A stretch of 64,000 nt of DNA from Metellina segmentata (Eukaryota > Arthropoda > Arachnida > Araneae > Tetragnathidae), in the NCBI GenBank assembly GCA_947359465.1, contig OX375883.1:94252293-94316292 (forward strand). Reading direction: 5' to 3'. Position 1 is the stretch's first letter; each line of letters opens with the position of its first letter. Of the stretch, positions 22,996-33,950 are shown one piece after another. Made by a program: the position numbers and the translations under genes. The notes under the pieces are model-generated. The model was not told where the DNA came from and did not search any database. It worked only from the letters and a program-made list of their open reading frames with translations.

Positions 22996-23375
22996 AGTGC
23001 TAGATTTTCAAAACAACGCACCACAAAAATTATTATATCTCTAGTTCTAATTAAGATAGAAACATGATTTAGACGTCATTTTAAGCAGAAAAACACATTG
23101 AATTTCTTAAAATAATAAAAAAAAATTTCGAAAATGTGACGATGTTTGTGTTCCGGATCCCCTTAAGAAAAACGAAAATTGCATACATTTCAAAAGTGCT
23201 TTATCGTCGGCTTAGAACAAAAACTCATTAACTAACAAATAGTTTTTTATACGCTTCTCATCTATTAATAAACCAGCATTACCTGTTAAGGAAAACGAAA
23301 TTGTAAGCATTTCGAAAGTGCTATATATTCGGCTTAGAACAGAAACTCATTAACTGACAAATAATGCGTTTCTAC

Positions 23376-24240
23376 TTCAAGCCATAATATAGTTTTTGGA
23401 CAGATTGAATATGGGAATGTATTTTTCATCATGAATCTACACATTGTGTCTGTGAAAAAATGTCATTTAATGAATTTCTTTCGTCTCTAAGCCAAAGATA
23501 TGCATAGATTAATTTTTTTTGGCTTTAATTTTATTTTTATTTTATTCTTTTTCAAACGCGCGACCAATATACAAGATTTCGAATTGTGATGTTACAATTT
23601 ATCATAGAACTATAGATGCACGATTATTTGTATTACATGAGTTTTGAAGGTAAGTTCAATAAATACATTTTTTGATCGATCTTTCTCCAATTAATTCATA
23701 CCTGATTTAAACAGCGATATTGACTTGAGGTTTGATTAAAATGTTTGTAGTACTGTTAAAATAGAGACGTCGTTTAAAAAATATCTCCCGAAAAGGGTAT
23801 TTCGTTGTCCCAGGTCTAGAACGACAACGACTGTTTCTATTGTGACCGCCTGTATCCTGGCATGGGGTCGAGATGAATTCTTGTGTTTTAAGGATAGTAA
23901 TTCTACGTAAAAAGTAATATGGTGAGTCATATTATTTTCGAGTATTGGACACTATACAATATTTTCTTGAAGTAAGCTTGATATAAACTGATCGCAACGC
24001 ATTTTTAACTACCCTTTAAAGATAGAATACCTAATTTCAGGCAGTTTGGCCAAGGAAAATAATATTACCTTCAATAACTCTAGCGGGTTTTCGCAAAATA
24101 GTACAAGTCAACCATTGTTCAAATTGAGGTAACTAAACGAGCACAGGTAAAAAATTGTTTCATTGATGGTATTAGTATGTCAACAATGAAATAAAGCAGG
24201 GATATTTATGCAGGTTGAAATGGATTGGTTTATAATGTAC
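23376..24240. other. Gene-free stretch
   Basis: AT-rich, no recognised feature. Confidence 0.5.
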
Positions 24241-24823
24241 TAGCCACTGCGTGGCTAGCCCGGCGTTTCCCGTGCCCGTGGTGTTAGGTATTAAGTTGGT
24301 GTAAAATTTTCCGCAGATTTCAAATTCATTGAAGATGTATTCAATTAAAAAATTATTTATTTAAAGAAAATCATATTTTTAGGTATCAATCTAAACTGAA
24401 ATTTTCCGCAGATTTGAAATCCGTTGAAATTTTTACTCTATCTTTAACGGTCTAGGAGATAGAAAAGAACTTTGACTTCAGTTTAAAGATTTATCGTCTG
24501 GCTGGGAAATCAATAGCGCAAAATCAAAGCAGAAACGATAAAAATATTTTCTCCGCGTTTTGCGGATAAAAAAAATTTGGCATACCCTGACTGCAAAATC
24601 GCATGAGTAGAAAAAGTTCTCCGCGTTTGAAAAACCGATGGAGAATAAAACTGTGAAATTCATTTTAAAATCTTCTAGATTAAAATTTAAAATTCGCCGC
24701 AACCCAAAAATTGTAAAATATTTGGACTACCTGTGTGCCAAATCTCATTGCTGTCAGTGACATAGATCGTCAGGATTTTGCGGCCGCGAAACAGACAAAC
24801 ACTTCCTTTTATAATAGTAGAGA
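24241..24823 (-). mobile_element. Non-autonomous Helitron, second family, copy 2
   Basis: On the minus strand it starts TCTCTACTATTATAAAAGGA and ends GCTAGCCACGCAGTGGCTAG, a perfect 8-9 bp terminal hairpin finishing in CTAG. It is inserted between host A (24240) and T (24824). It is non-coding. The hairpin lies at the very terminus rather than ~10 bp inside, a small departure from textbook Helitrons. Confidence 0.8.
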
Positions 24824-25231
24824 TACTATCAAAAACTACATTCAATACAAAACTGTCTCCAGTAAAATTTGTGTTTCTGACTTGCACCGTTTTGCTCCAA
24901 CACGCTAGGACAAAAGCAATGTTGGTTTAGTGTTGTTCATATCTGCAAAAAGACCTCCCCGAAAAAAAGTTGGTCTTTCTCCAAACGGAGAAGTTGTGGC
25001 CTTCGATAACGGAAATAAGTCAAAATATAAAAATGGCTTCTCACAGGAAATCATCGTTAATTCACGGATTCCTTATCATTTCCGTTAAACCGCCGGTATC
25101 GTCTAATGTACTTCGATGAACTAGTTATTTATCGAGCGTGCAACTCTGGGCAATGTGACTTGTTGTTTGGCAAGTGATCTCGGAAACAACAATTCAACGG
25201 CCTCAACAAATATTATCTTCATTTTAATATT

Positions 25232-25402
25232 GTGCCCCGTAGCTCAGTTGGATGAGCAACGGGTCACCAACTGGAGGGTGGCGAGTTCGAAACTTGGTCC
25301 ATGCAAAGACAGTCTTTCACACGGCGGCTGGTGCACGTTAAAATCTATCGTGGCCTCAAATGTTCTCACGTTGGCGTGTTGTGGAAGTCTGGAGGTGTGG
25401 TA
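25232..25402 (+). mobile_element. SINE 5' part, head B + body X
   Basis: The tRNA-like head CCCCGTAGCTCAGTTGGATG with GGCGAGTTCGAAAC joins the body X start (GGCGGCTGGTGCACGTTAAA, CTCACGTTGGCGTG). It is cut off by an inverted second SINE body. A functional tRNA is unlikely because the 3' acceptor strand is missing. Confidence 0.8.
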
Positions 25403-25403
25403 T

Positions 25404-25642
25404 TTTTAACTAGCGTCGCATTGGTGCAACACAACGAGCTATTGGCGACGTTTGGGATCAAGTCAGAAGGGAAAGATTCGAGGACATCACGTAATTTTGA
25501 GCCGCGTTCAGTTGACGAGGTCACACCTGAGATTTGGCAATTCACTTTCCAAACATTCGCACCACGCCAACGTGAGGACCTTTGAGTCCACGACAGATTT
25601 CACGTGCACCAGCCACATTGTACACGACGGTCTTTGGTTGAA
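25404..25642 (-). mobile_element. Inverted SINE body X fragment
   Basis: The minus strand reads CACGTGAAATCTGTCGTGGA through to GTTGCACCAATGCGACGCTA, the reverse of body X. Head-to-head arrangement with 25232-25402 gives a long imperfect hairpin if transcribed. Confidence 0.78.
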
Positions 25643-26384
25643 TTCAAACAAAATAACTAAAAGTTTGAAAAACTAGCTTTCGAGATGATTTTTTCTTAAA
25701 ATGTTACACTTATTCGCCAAGGTTGAAAAATTGTAGCAAAAAGTCGCCATTAAGCCACATGTGGCAGTCTTACAATCGCCAAGTCATTCGTTATATTCGT
25801 TATTCATATATATTAAGTACATTCGTTCTATTAAGATGAGTGTCATGATCCGCGCATGCGCACTTTAAGCCGAACTGGCGTGCAACGCTTCCCTGAGAAG
25901 CAGAAGAGAAACGAGAAACGATGGTCGACACAAAAGAACGCTGAGTGTCTATTCGGCCAGAAACGTAGAACGTGTAAATAATTGTTCCTATCACTTTAAG
26001 TCCATCCTGTTGTACATAGATTTTCTGTGTGTGTGTCGTCGTTAAATAAAGGTGTAATTCATCTAAAAATAGTATGTGTCATTAAGAAGTATACGCTACG
26101 AATAATTACGCTACGAAAGAACCCATTCCTGATATTACGAAGTAAGAAGACGTTCACAATTAGTCACTTAAACGCTTGTGGGTTGTTGTTTATTTTAGTT
26201 CTTAGTACGGCAACAACAAAACATCATATCCTAAAAAATAACATCTTAACTAGTCATGAAATATTCTTTTTTGAACTTTTAAACCACTCCAAAACAAGTT
26301 TCTGACTTCTCTGCTGAACGATCACATAATTAACCATTTCACCCGCCAAACAGAAATGTCTTCGTCTCTTCTATCTACTCGTAA
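25643..26384. other. Gene-free stretch
   Basis: Short frames only; no recognised feature. Confidence 0.5.
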
Positions 26385-26699
26385 TTGGTCAAAGTGTTGG
26401 CCTCTTGATCGGAAGATTCCTGGTTCGAATCCGGGTCAATGCATGGAAGTTTGTAAGCGTATGGTGTAGTGGCGGCTGGTGCACTTTAATACTGCCTTGG
26501 CATAAATTCCTCACGTTGCGTTGGAGTGGAAGTTTGGAGAGTATGGTGCCAGCTCAGGTGTTGCCTCGTCATCTGGCCGTGGTTTAAAATTACGTGGTAT
26601 TGTCCTCAATCTTTCCCTTAGAAGATTGATCCTGGACCCTCGTCAATAGCCCGTTGTGCTGCTCTAGTACGACTTAAATTAAAAAATTACCAAATTACC
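26385..26699 (+). mobile_element. SINE, head A + body X
   Basis: A-box-like TTGGTCAAAGTGTTGG and B-box GGTTCGAATCCGGGTC, then the body X landmarks and an ATTACC tail. A second copy of the 3' third follows at 26815. Confidence 0.85.
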
Positions 26700-26814
26700 G
26701 ACTAGTAATTGTAGAATGGTAACAAAAAATAACAGTTTTTGTTTTTGTAAAAATAAAATTTTTTTAACTGAGCATGAAAAATTTTATTTTTGACAATGGG
26801 CCTCCTAAATAAAT

Positions 26815-26948
26815 TATCGTCATCTGACCGGTGGTTCGAAATTACCTGTTGTTGTCCTCGGATCTTTCCTTTGAGGATTGATCCCGGATTGTAGTCAATA
26901 CCCGTTCTGTTGCTCCAGTACGACGTTAATTACAATACCTACCTACCT
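26815..26948 (+). mobile_element. SINE body X, 3' part
   Basis: Begins at the ATCGTCATCTGACC landmark and ends CGACGTTAATTACAATACCT followed by ACCTACC. 5'-truncated, as retroposed copies often are. Confidence 0.8.
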
Positions 26949-27469
26949 AAATAAATTCCTGGCCACGCTACTGTACCAGCAAAGTATTATTTCACCCGAC
27001 TAAATTAGCTTTTATCTTCTCGGTCTCAGTCTATTTAACTTTACACAACCGAATTATATTCTTTAAAATAGCTCCTTTGATTAGACAGGTGTTTGCACTT
27101 TTAAAACAACGTCGAAACTCTCGCCTGGAATAATAAACCGTTCGCAAACTCTGGAACAAAGTTTCCACCATCTTCAATTAATTCCATGTCCCAACCGAAA
27201 CGAAACATGATGGATACGAAGGACCGTCTTCAATCCTTAATTGGAATCCTGAAGATGGTGTCGGCACGTACAATTCCGTACCGACACCTTTTAGTTCCTT
27301 AATTGAGACTTTTGTAATTAAAGAAGCGATTATGATGGATAGGCTTGGCACAGTTTCGCGTTCGCCAGGATAAACGGTTTTGTGTCTTTTTTTCAAAATC
27401 GTCTTCGAAATGTCGCCAAAGTGGGGTCATTGATATTTTAATTAGGATGCGAGATACTTTAATTGCTGC
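26949..27469. other. Gene-free stretch
   Basis: About 27145-27290 carries self-complementary blocks around CTGAAGATGGTGTCGGCACG and GTACCGACACC. No gene recognised. Confidence 0.45.
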
Positions 27470-28637
27470 GATGATCTTGGGTTACAGTAGAAGTTTTTTG
27501 TTCTATGGAGTGTTAGAATGGAAGTTCTGTTCTTTGTGATTCGGGTTTCCTTCATCCTGCCTAATGGAAATATTTTGAAGTAGGGGAGGTTTTAAGAACA
27601 ATGTGCTGGTCTCAAAAGGCTCTAACACTGCAGTGACGTGGTGTTCTCTCAGGTTCCAGAATGAGCACATTATCCAATCAGTGGTTCCGCGGTTGAATAT
27701 TTTGGAAATATCAATGATCAAAGGAAATTGACAATGGTTTTGTATCACATTGGAAGTGTTTTGTTCTTTGGGGACAGAATGGAGTTCTGTTCTTTTGTCT
27801 TTCAGGCTTCCTTAATCCTACGTAATAGAAATATTTTATTTTTGGGAAAATTGTAAGAACAATTAGATGTTGTAGTGTCATCACTCCAAACGGTGAGTTA
27901 AAACAGTACGAATCATACACAAGAAAACAACCAACAAATAAGATTTTTAAGTTCTTATTATTCGAAGAACGTAAGAATGTGGACAGCATTTACATCATCA
28001 CATTAATAGCATTGCACCAAAACATATTAGTGATCGTCTTCTAAGTCCAGCGAGGTCACTAGCGTCACCCTCTGCCTCTCTCTGTCGTCTCTCTTGTACT
28101 CCCTAACCGCCGTTCGACCGCAGTTCAAAAAAAATCCAACGGTAAATGTCGGGATCCAATCAAAGATCTTCTGTACGAACACCACCTGTTCTACTTAAGT
28201 CGTTGTAAAGCGGCAGACGAAATAACAGCAGCTGGCGTGAAAGAATAACCAGTCAGAATATATTCGGCATTCCGACAGGTGTGAAAGTCTTCACAGTGTA
28301 TTAAATTGCTCTAGAACTGCATTGAAGTGATGTTCTTTCAGGTTTCAGAATTGCATTATCCAATAGCTAGTTCGGAGTTTGAATATTTGAAAATATCAAG
28401 TATCAAATGGAAATCAGAATAATGGTCTTGGATCCCAGTAAAGTTTGTTGTTCTTTGGAGGCCGAATAAAGTTCTGTTTCGTATGTTGCTCAGGCTTCCT
28501 TCATCCAGCCTAATAGAAATACGCTACCCTACAATAATGGACCGGACAGCAAGATGTTATGGTATAACGGAAATAATACATGCTTTAATAGGGGGGTGGT
28601 CCCCCACGTGCTGCAATTACACTCGCAACCCTTATAG

Positions 28638-29206
28638 CAGGCCTCGAAATAGATTTTTTAATACAGGTGCACCTTGTGCACCTAAGTTTTTAAATTAGGT
28701 GCACATATTATATTTTAGGTACACATTTTAAAAAAACCCGAAATATAAGAGTATTAATGTAATGTAAAGTACTTAATTTTAGCTGGGTATGTTTATATAG
28801 ATTCGTAGTAGATAGTAAATAAAAATATTTAAACATCTAAATTCTCCCTTCTCCGTCGCACGGCTGTCGCGACAGTCGCTTCAACAGGCCATCTGACAAT
28901 GTTTCGATCATCGGAAAGTTCTGGTGGCAGTGACACAAGTAAACTTTCCTCCTGTATAGACCCGTTTCGGCCCAGCGAGTTTGATTTCGCATAGTGTGTA
29001 ATTGGGAATTTTAATTACGCCCATTTAGAGCGAGAGAGATCGATACTAATATTTTATTCAACCATCAAAATAACATAAAACACGTTCCCCCCCCCCTCTT
29101 TTTTTTAACGTTAGGTGCATTGCGTGCACCTAGGGGGGGGGAATAGGTGCACAATTTTATTTTCATGTGCACAGTGCACCTGTGCACCCGGTTATTTCGA
29201 GCCCTG
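28638..29206. mobile_element. hAT-like MITE with CAGGSCTCGAAAT ends, copy 1
   Basis: Starts CAGGCCTCGAAATAG; the right end, from the minus strand, is CAGGGCTCGAAATAACCGGG. Flanks CCTTATAG (28630-28637) and CCTTATGA (29207-29214) are a decayed 8-bp duplication, as expected for hAT. It contains repeated AGGTGCAC motifs. A second copy in opposite orientation is at 43488-44090. Confidence 0.82.
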
Positions 29207-29668
29207 CCTTATGAGCATACTTTCGACAAGGTTTTCATACACAGCTATAGGTATTTGTGTCCGTTCCTGCTGCAAGAATGTCGCTAGCACAACTGTAGAT
29301 TTCGGACGTAGTCCTTTGGTCCGCAAGCGTCGCTCTAACGCGTACCCCAAATGTTCTATGGGGTTTAAGTCGGGACTCTGAGCAGGCCAGGGAAGACGTT
29401 TTACATCCATACCTCGATACCACTGCTTGACAGAGGCTGCAAAGTGACATGGAGCGTTGTCCTCTTGGAAGTAACATTCGTCCATTCCATAAAATTGCCA
29501 GAGCGTAGGAAGAAGCTGATTGTCCAAAATGTTCATGAAGGCGTCGGAGTTGAATTTACCAGGAGCACCATGCAAAGGTCCCAGGCCATACCATGAAGAA
29601 CACCCCCAAACAGGTAGTCGAATTTTATGCGAATCCGCTGGCGTCCGGTCCATTATTGAAGGGTAGTG
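29192..29668 (-). pseudogene. Tc1-like transposase, C-terminal half
   Basis: The frame shows VWGCSSWYGLGPLHG, FQEDNAPCHFAASVKQW (second catalytic D in QEDNAPCH), KRLPWPAQSPDLNPIEHLGY (catalytic E in NPIEH) and ENLVESM. The first catalytic aspartate and the paired helix-turn-helix region are absent. The frame runs into the nested MITE at 29206; on its far side (below 28638) the final codons resume before the TIR. Not functional. Confidence 0.88.
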
Positions 29669-30035
29669 TAGTTTCATTAAGGAAAGGTTTGAGAGCAATA
29701 AGATGTATTACAATGCTCTAGAACTGCATTAAAGTAATGTTCTCCCAGGTTCCATAGTACATTATCCAATAGGTCCACAGTTTGAATATTTGGAATTAAA
29801 TCAATAATGGTGTTGGTCACAGTGAAAATTTCGTTACTTGGAGAGAGAATGTCCTGGTCGTTTGTGGTTTAGGTTTCCTCCATTCTTGCTAATAAAAATA
29901 TTTTGATCCACGGAAAATTTTAAGGACAGTAAGGTGATATTGTAAAGCATCGACACTGCAATGAAGCGACAAGTTTGCGAAATGCACGGATACCTGTTTC
30001 TCTTAAATTGGGACAAAAAGGATCCTTTCACACCA

Positions 30036-31345
30036 ACAGAATGCGGGTCAATCTGAATCCAGCCGAATTGTACTGACATCTTCGTATCTTTAGCATCATT
30101 AGAATGCAGGTCAATCTGAATTCAGCCGAATTGTACGTATGTATTCGTATCTTTGATATCAAAAGAATGCGGGTCAATCTGAATCCAGCCAAATTGTACT
30201 GACGTCTCCGTATCTTTGGCATCCATAGAATGCGGGTCAATCCGAATCCAGCCAAATTGTACTGACGTCTTCGTATCTTTGGTATCAATAGAATGCGGGT
30301 CAATCTGAATCCAGCCGAATTGTACGGATGTATTCGTATCTATAGCATCAATAGAATGCGGGTCAATCTGAATCCAACCGAATTGTACGGATATATTCGT
30401 TTCTTTGGCATCCATAGAATGCGAGTCAATCCGAATCCAGCCCTATTGTACTGACGTATTCGTATCTTTGGCATCAATAGAATGCGGGTCAATCCGAATC
30501 CAGCCAAATTGTACTGACGTCTTCGTATCTTTAGCATCAATAGAATGCGGGTCAATCTGAATCCAACCGAATTGTACGGATATATTCGTTTCTTTGGCAT
30601 CAATAGAATGCGAGTCAATCCGAATCCAGCCCTATTGTACTGACTACTTCGTATCTTTGGTATCAATAGAATGCGGGTCAATCTGAATCCAGCCGAATTG
30701 TACTGACGTCTTCGTATCTTTGGTATCAATAGAATGCGGGTCAATCTGAATCCAGCCGAATTGTACGGATGTATTCGTATCTATAGCATCAATAGAATGC
30801 GGGTCAATCTGAATCCAACCGAATTGTACGGATATATTCGTTTCTTTGGCATCCATAGAATGCGAGTCAATCCGAATCCAGCCCTATTGTACTGACGTAT
30901 TCGTATCTTTGGCATCAATAGAATGCGGGTCAATCCGAATCCAGCCAAATTGTACTGACGTCTTCGTATCTTTAGCATCAATAGAATGCGGGTCAATCTG
31001 AATCCAACCGAATTGTACGGATATATTCGTTTCTTTGGCATCAATAGAATGCGAGTCAATCCGAATCCAGCCCTATTGTACTGACTACTTCGTATCTTTG
31101 GTATCAATAGAATGCGGGTCAATCTGAATCCAGCCGAATTGTACTGACGTCTTCGTATCTTTGGTATCAATAGAATGCGGGTCAATCTGAATCCAGCCGA
31201 ATTGTACTGACGTCTTCGCATCAATAGAATGCGGATCAATCCGTGAAAATCTGAATCTAGCCAAATCGGAGTGACGTCTTCGTGTCTATCGCCTCAACAT
31301 AATGCGGATCAATCCGTGACAACCTGAATCGAGCCGAATCGGACT
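30036..31345. repeat. 63-bp minisatellite with a 441-bp higher-order unit
   Basis: The basic unit is AATAGAATGCGGGTCAATCT, GAATCCAGCCGAATTGTACT, GACGTCTTCGTATCTTTGGT, ATC; about 21 units. From 30301 a block of seven distinguishable units (441 bp) repeats starting at 30742, apparently without a difference along the block, so the last expansion is recent. Two minus-strand frames stay open with a 21-residue repeat, as expected from a period divisible by three; I see no start context, signal or domain that would make them genes. Confidence 0.92.
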
Positions 31346-32206
31346 CATTTTTATATGAAAGAGAAGTGATTTCTAGAATCCCTTTTCAATCAACATTTAG
31401 CCAATTCAACCTGAGCAATACCAGGTAATTCTGCTTGTCGAAAATAAGGCAAACCTCTTTATAATTCCTAACTTATACAAAACCACCCCAAGCATTATGG
31501 TATCATATTTGTACTACGCTTATATTTTTGGTATAACGCCACTTTTTTTCAACAAAAAACACAACCATAACAGAACAAACAAATACGACATAACATTAAA
31601 AATTTTATTTAAATATAATGCGCATGTAAACGCTGGGATAACTAACACTCTCGAAAAACCCAACCACCAACTGTTGAAATCTAGTCCTTACTAACCAATT
31701 AGTCTCCAGTATTTCTTTTCACCCGAATGTTGGAGAACTACACATAAAAAGAATCTACCATCACTGAAGAGATTGTTACTTTTCCTTTAAAAGCCTCAGA
31801 GAACTCCATGGGAGTTGAAGTTGTAGGAGAGATTTAAGAGGATACTTTTTTACCGTGTCAGACAGCACATGTCTGGACTCAACTTTTTCTCTTTTTTTCT
31901 AGCTTTGAACTTATCTTCCCGAAGACATACCAGGGTATGTTGGGTGAAAGACACGTTCTTCATCTCAACAAAACCAAGAAAAACTGATTTGACAGTCTTA
32001 AGACCTGAAAAAAAAATCCGTTTCTGTGTATCTTCGGACTCTAAGACGTAATTTATTAGTTTCATCTGATAAAATAAGTTTGTAAGAGTTTTTTAAATCA
32101 TTGTAACTGGAAATGGGGATTGGTGGTTCCTATAGTCAGAATGATATGGAATGGTTTCAGATTTGTAGTTACGTTGGTTGAAGAACACGTTTCCCATCGA
32201 GGGAAC
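31346..32206. other. Gene-free stretch
   Basis: No recognised feature. Confidence 0.5.
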
Positions 32207-32530
32207 GGTAGGTAGTTGAATTATCATCGCACTGGAGCAACACAATTGTATATAAGCTAACGTTCGGAATTAGTCTTAAAGGGAAAGATCCGAGGACAGC
32301 ACCTCGTAATTTTGAACTTCGGTCAGATGGCGAGGCCAACACGAGCTAGAAACACCCTCTAAACTGCAACACAACGCTAAATTCAGGATATTTGAGGCCA
32401 CGATAGATTTAGCGTGCACCAGCCCCCTTGTACACGATGGTCTTTGGTTAGATCGAGTTCCGAACTCGCAACATTACGGTTGATAACCCGCTTCACTACC
32501 AACCAGGCTACCGCGGCCAAGTCCAGTGTA
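32207..32530 (-). mobile_element. SINE, head B-like + body X, near full length
   Basis: On the minus strand: a tRNA-like head with GCGGTAGCCTGGTTGGTAGT and TTGCGAGTTCGGAAC, then GGCTGGTGCACGCTAAATCT, and a tail with TTGCTCCAGTGCGATGAT and CTACC. Confidence 0.8.
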
Positions 32531-33609
32531 CAAATTGAGCGAAATGTTTCGATTACTGAATAAAAAATTAAATTTTCGTAAATTTTTTTATGCTTGAATG
32601 AAGTATGGAAAGTTTAATGAGAAAGTTAATGTATACCTACATCAATAATGTCATTTGTTGCATAATTATTACAATTGTTACAACATTATTGGAAATTTGA
32701 AAACCTTTAATCGTTTGATTTTACTATGGCGTCATTGTTAAACTTGAGATTTTCGCACATATTGACAAATCCCTAAATGAATTCTAATGTATTTTATTGT
32801 TCAATTAGTGCATTTAAATAATTTGAAATTAAAAAAACATTTAATCGCTTAAGTTTACGTATGATGTCATCGTTAACCCTGGTGGATTCACATGTACATA
32901 TTCGTTCTACAATTTGCAGTTTTCTTGGAGTGACTTGCAACCGGGTTTATTATTCTTCGCTGATAGAATCCTTTTCCTGGGATTCTTTCGACTAATGGTT
33001 GTGGTTATTGAGTCGTTTTGTGTGTATTTGTGCAGAGATGCCAACTACTACGGATTCTCCGTAGTTTCTATGGAAGTGAATCAGGTACTATGGATTACGG
33101 ACTCGCTGATTTTTTTTCTACGGAAAATTTCTATTAATTTATTTTTCACAACAAGTCAATTAGTTTACTTATTTGTGTATTTTTGTTCACTATCAAAAAT
33201 TTCTTTGGTAAATGAGAGAGAGTGCTTAAATTTAATTATTAAATGTTTTTTTTTTTAATTTTCGAGGGCTGTTCAATAAAGAATGATCATAATTTTTTTA
33301 AAGGTGATTAAAAAAATCAAGAAAAATAAAATTCATATTGAATGTGTAGCGGGATAAGTGGAGAATAGATAGCGCAAGTTTCACGATCATGACGTCATTA
33401 CTGAGGCCTTGGCAGCCGGCAAAGTACGCCTAGTTTTACTTTCGGTGGGGTTTTTTTACGACGGTGTTTCCGCATAAAGAGCTGAAATGTAATAGGTATT
33501 TCAAAACGTTTGCTCAACTATTTTGATTTAAAGAGCGTCATTATTTTCAAACTTTCAAGAGCTAGTACTATTCTTTCATACAGATTTTATTCTTTTAACT
33601 TCTTGTTAA
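32531..33609. other. Gene-free stretch with two lone transposon-like ends
   Basis: CAGAGATGCCAACTACTACG at about 33033 looks like a single hAT terminus, and GAGGGCTGTTCAATAAAGAA at about 33264 looks like a mariner-type terminus. I found no matching partner for either, so neither is called as an element. The 114-codon plus frame at 32914-33258 is hydrophobic and AT-driven; I do not recognise it. Confidence 0.4.
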
Positions 33610-33950
33610 ACCAAGCACTACTTTGATAGCAAAAATCAAATGATTACTCTGAGTTCCTTGATATCCACAAATATTGCTCTTATACAACCCAAATAATGAA
33701 TCGATGACCACAATTGGTTGAAAAATTCGTTGAATTATTCTTTTGGCGAAGGTGTTAGGATCAGATTCCTTCGCACTACTTTGCAGCACTACTTTGATTG
33801 CAAAAATCAAATGATTAGCGCTCTGAGTTCCTTGATATCCACAAATATTGCTCTTATACAACCCAAATAATGAATCGATGACCACAATTGGTTGAAAAAT
33901 TCGTTGAATTATTCTTTTGGCGAAGGTGTTAGGATCAGATTCGTAGTCAT
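33610..33950. repeat. ~170-bp tandem duplication with an open minus frame
   Basis: Two near-identical units begin AGCACTACTTTGATAGC (33615) and AGCACTACTTTGATTGC (33785). On the minus strand each reads SDPNTFAKRIIQRIFQPIVV.. then DSLFGLYKSNICGYQGTQS, and the only indel between them is three bases, keeping the frame. I do not recognise the peptide. It could be a duplicated exon, a piece of a transposon protein, or chance. Confidence 0.7.

Larger units (their letters stand above)
21422..23166. mobile_element. TTAA-target MITE (735 bp) carrying a nested Gypsy derivative, copy 1
   Basis: The ends are TTAAGGAGATCCGGGACACA and, from the minus strand, TTAAGGGGATCCGGAACACA. Without the 1010 bp of nested LTR element and its duplication it is 735 bp, matching the uninterrupted inverted copy at 41217-41948 (732 bp). 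The interior is AT-rich and non-coding. Confidence 0.85.
20836..23375. repeat. Degenerate ~100-110-bp satellite array, interrupted
   Basis: Units recur as CGGCTTAGAACAGAAACTCA, TTAACTGACAAATAG, a CATCTGTTAATAAACCAG block, GTTAAGGAAAACG, and AGCATTTCGAAAGTGCTATA. About five units lie before 21421 and about two after 23167. Between them sits the TTAA MITE, which hit the TTAA present in the repeat unit itself (CTGTTAAGGAAAACG in the unit at 23281). Confidence 0.78.
28522..29668 (-). mobile_element. Internally deleted Tc1-like transposon with nested hAT-like MITE
   Basis: Ends read CGCTACCCTACAATAATGGA (plus, 28522) and CACTACCCTTCAATAATGGA (minus, from 29668), flanked by TA. The minus strand carries the transposase second half; the TIR runs almost directly into the middle of the gene, so the N-terminal DNA-binding half was deleted. 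A 569-bp MITE splits the last codons. Confidence 0.85.
27470..29985. repeat. Degenerate ~270-bp satellite array, interrupted
   Basis: Shared landmarks recur four to five times: CTAGAACTGCATTGAAGTGA, TGTTCTYYCAGGTT, GCATTATCCAATAG, a GTTTGAATATTTGGAAATATC block, CAGGCTTCCTTCATCC and TAATAGAAATATTTT. The Tc1 element at 28522-29668 interrupts one unit right after CTAATAGAAA. Confidence 0.75.

Noticed and set aside
25232..25310. A tRNA gene
   Set aside because: A- and B-box-like sequence is present but there is no matching acceptor stem; it continues into a SINE body.
30036..31345. CRISPR-like array
   Set aside because: Repeats abut each other with no unique spacers, the unit is 63 bp, and the genome is eukaryotic.
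32914..33258. A membrane protein gene of 114 residues
   Set aside because: Hydrophobicity follows from T-rich sequence; no signal for splicing or homology, and it begins within AT-rich noncoding sequence.
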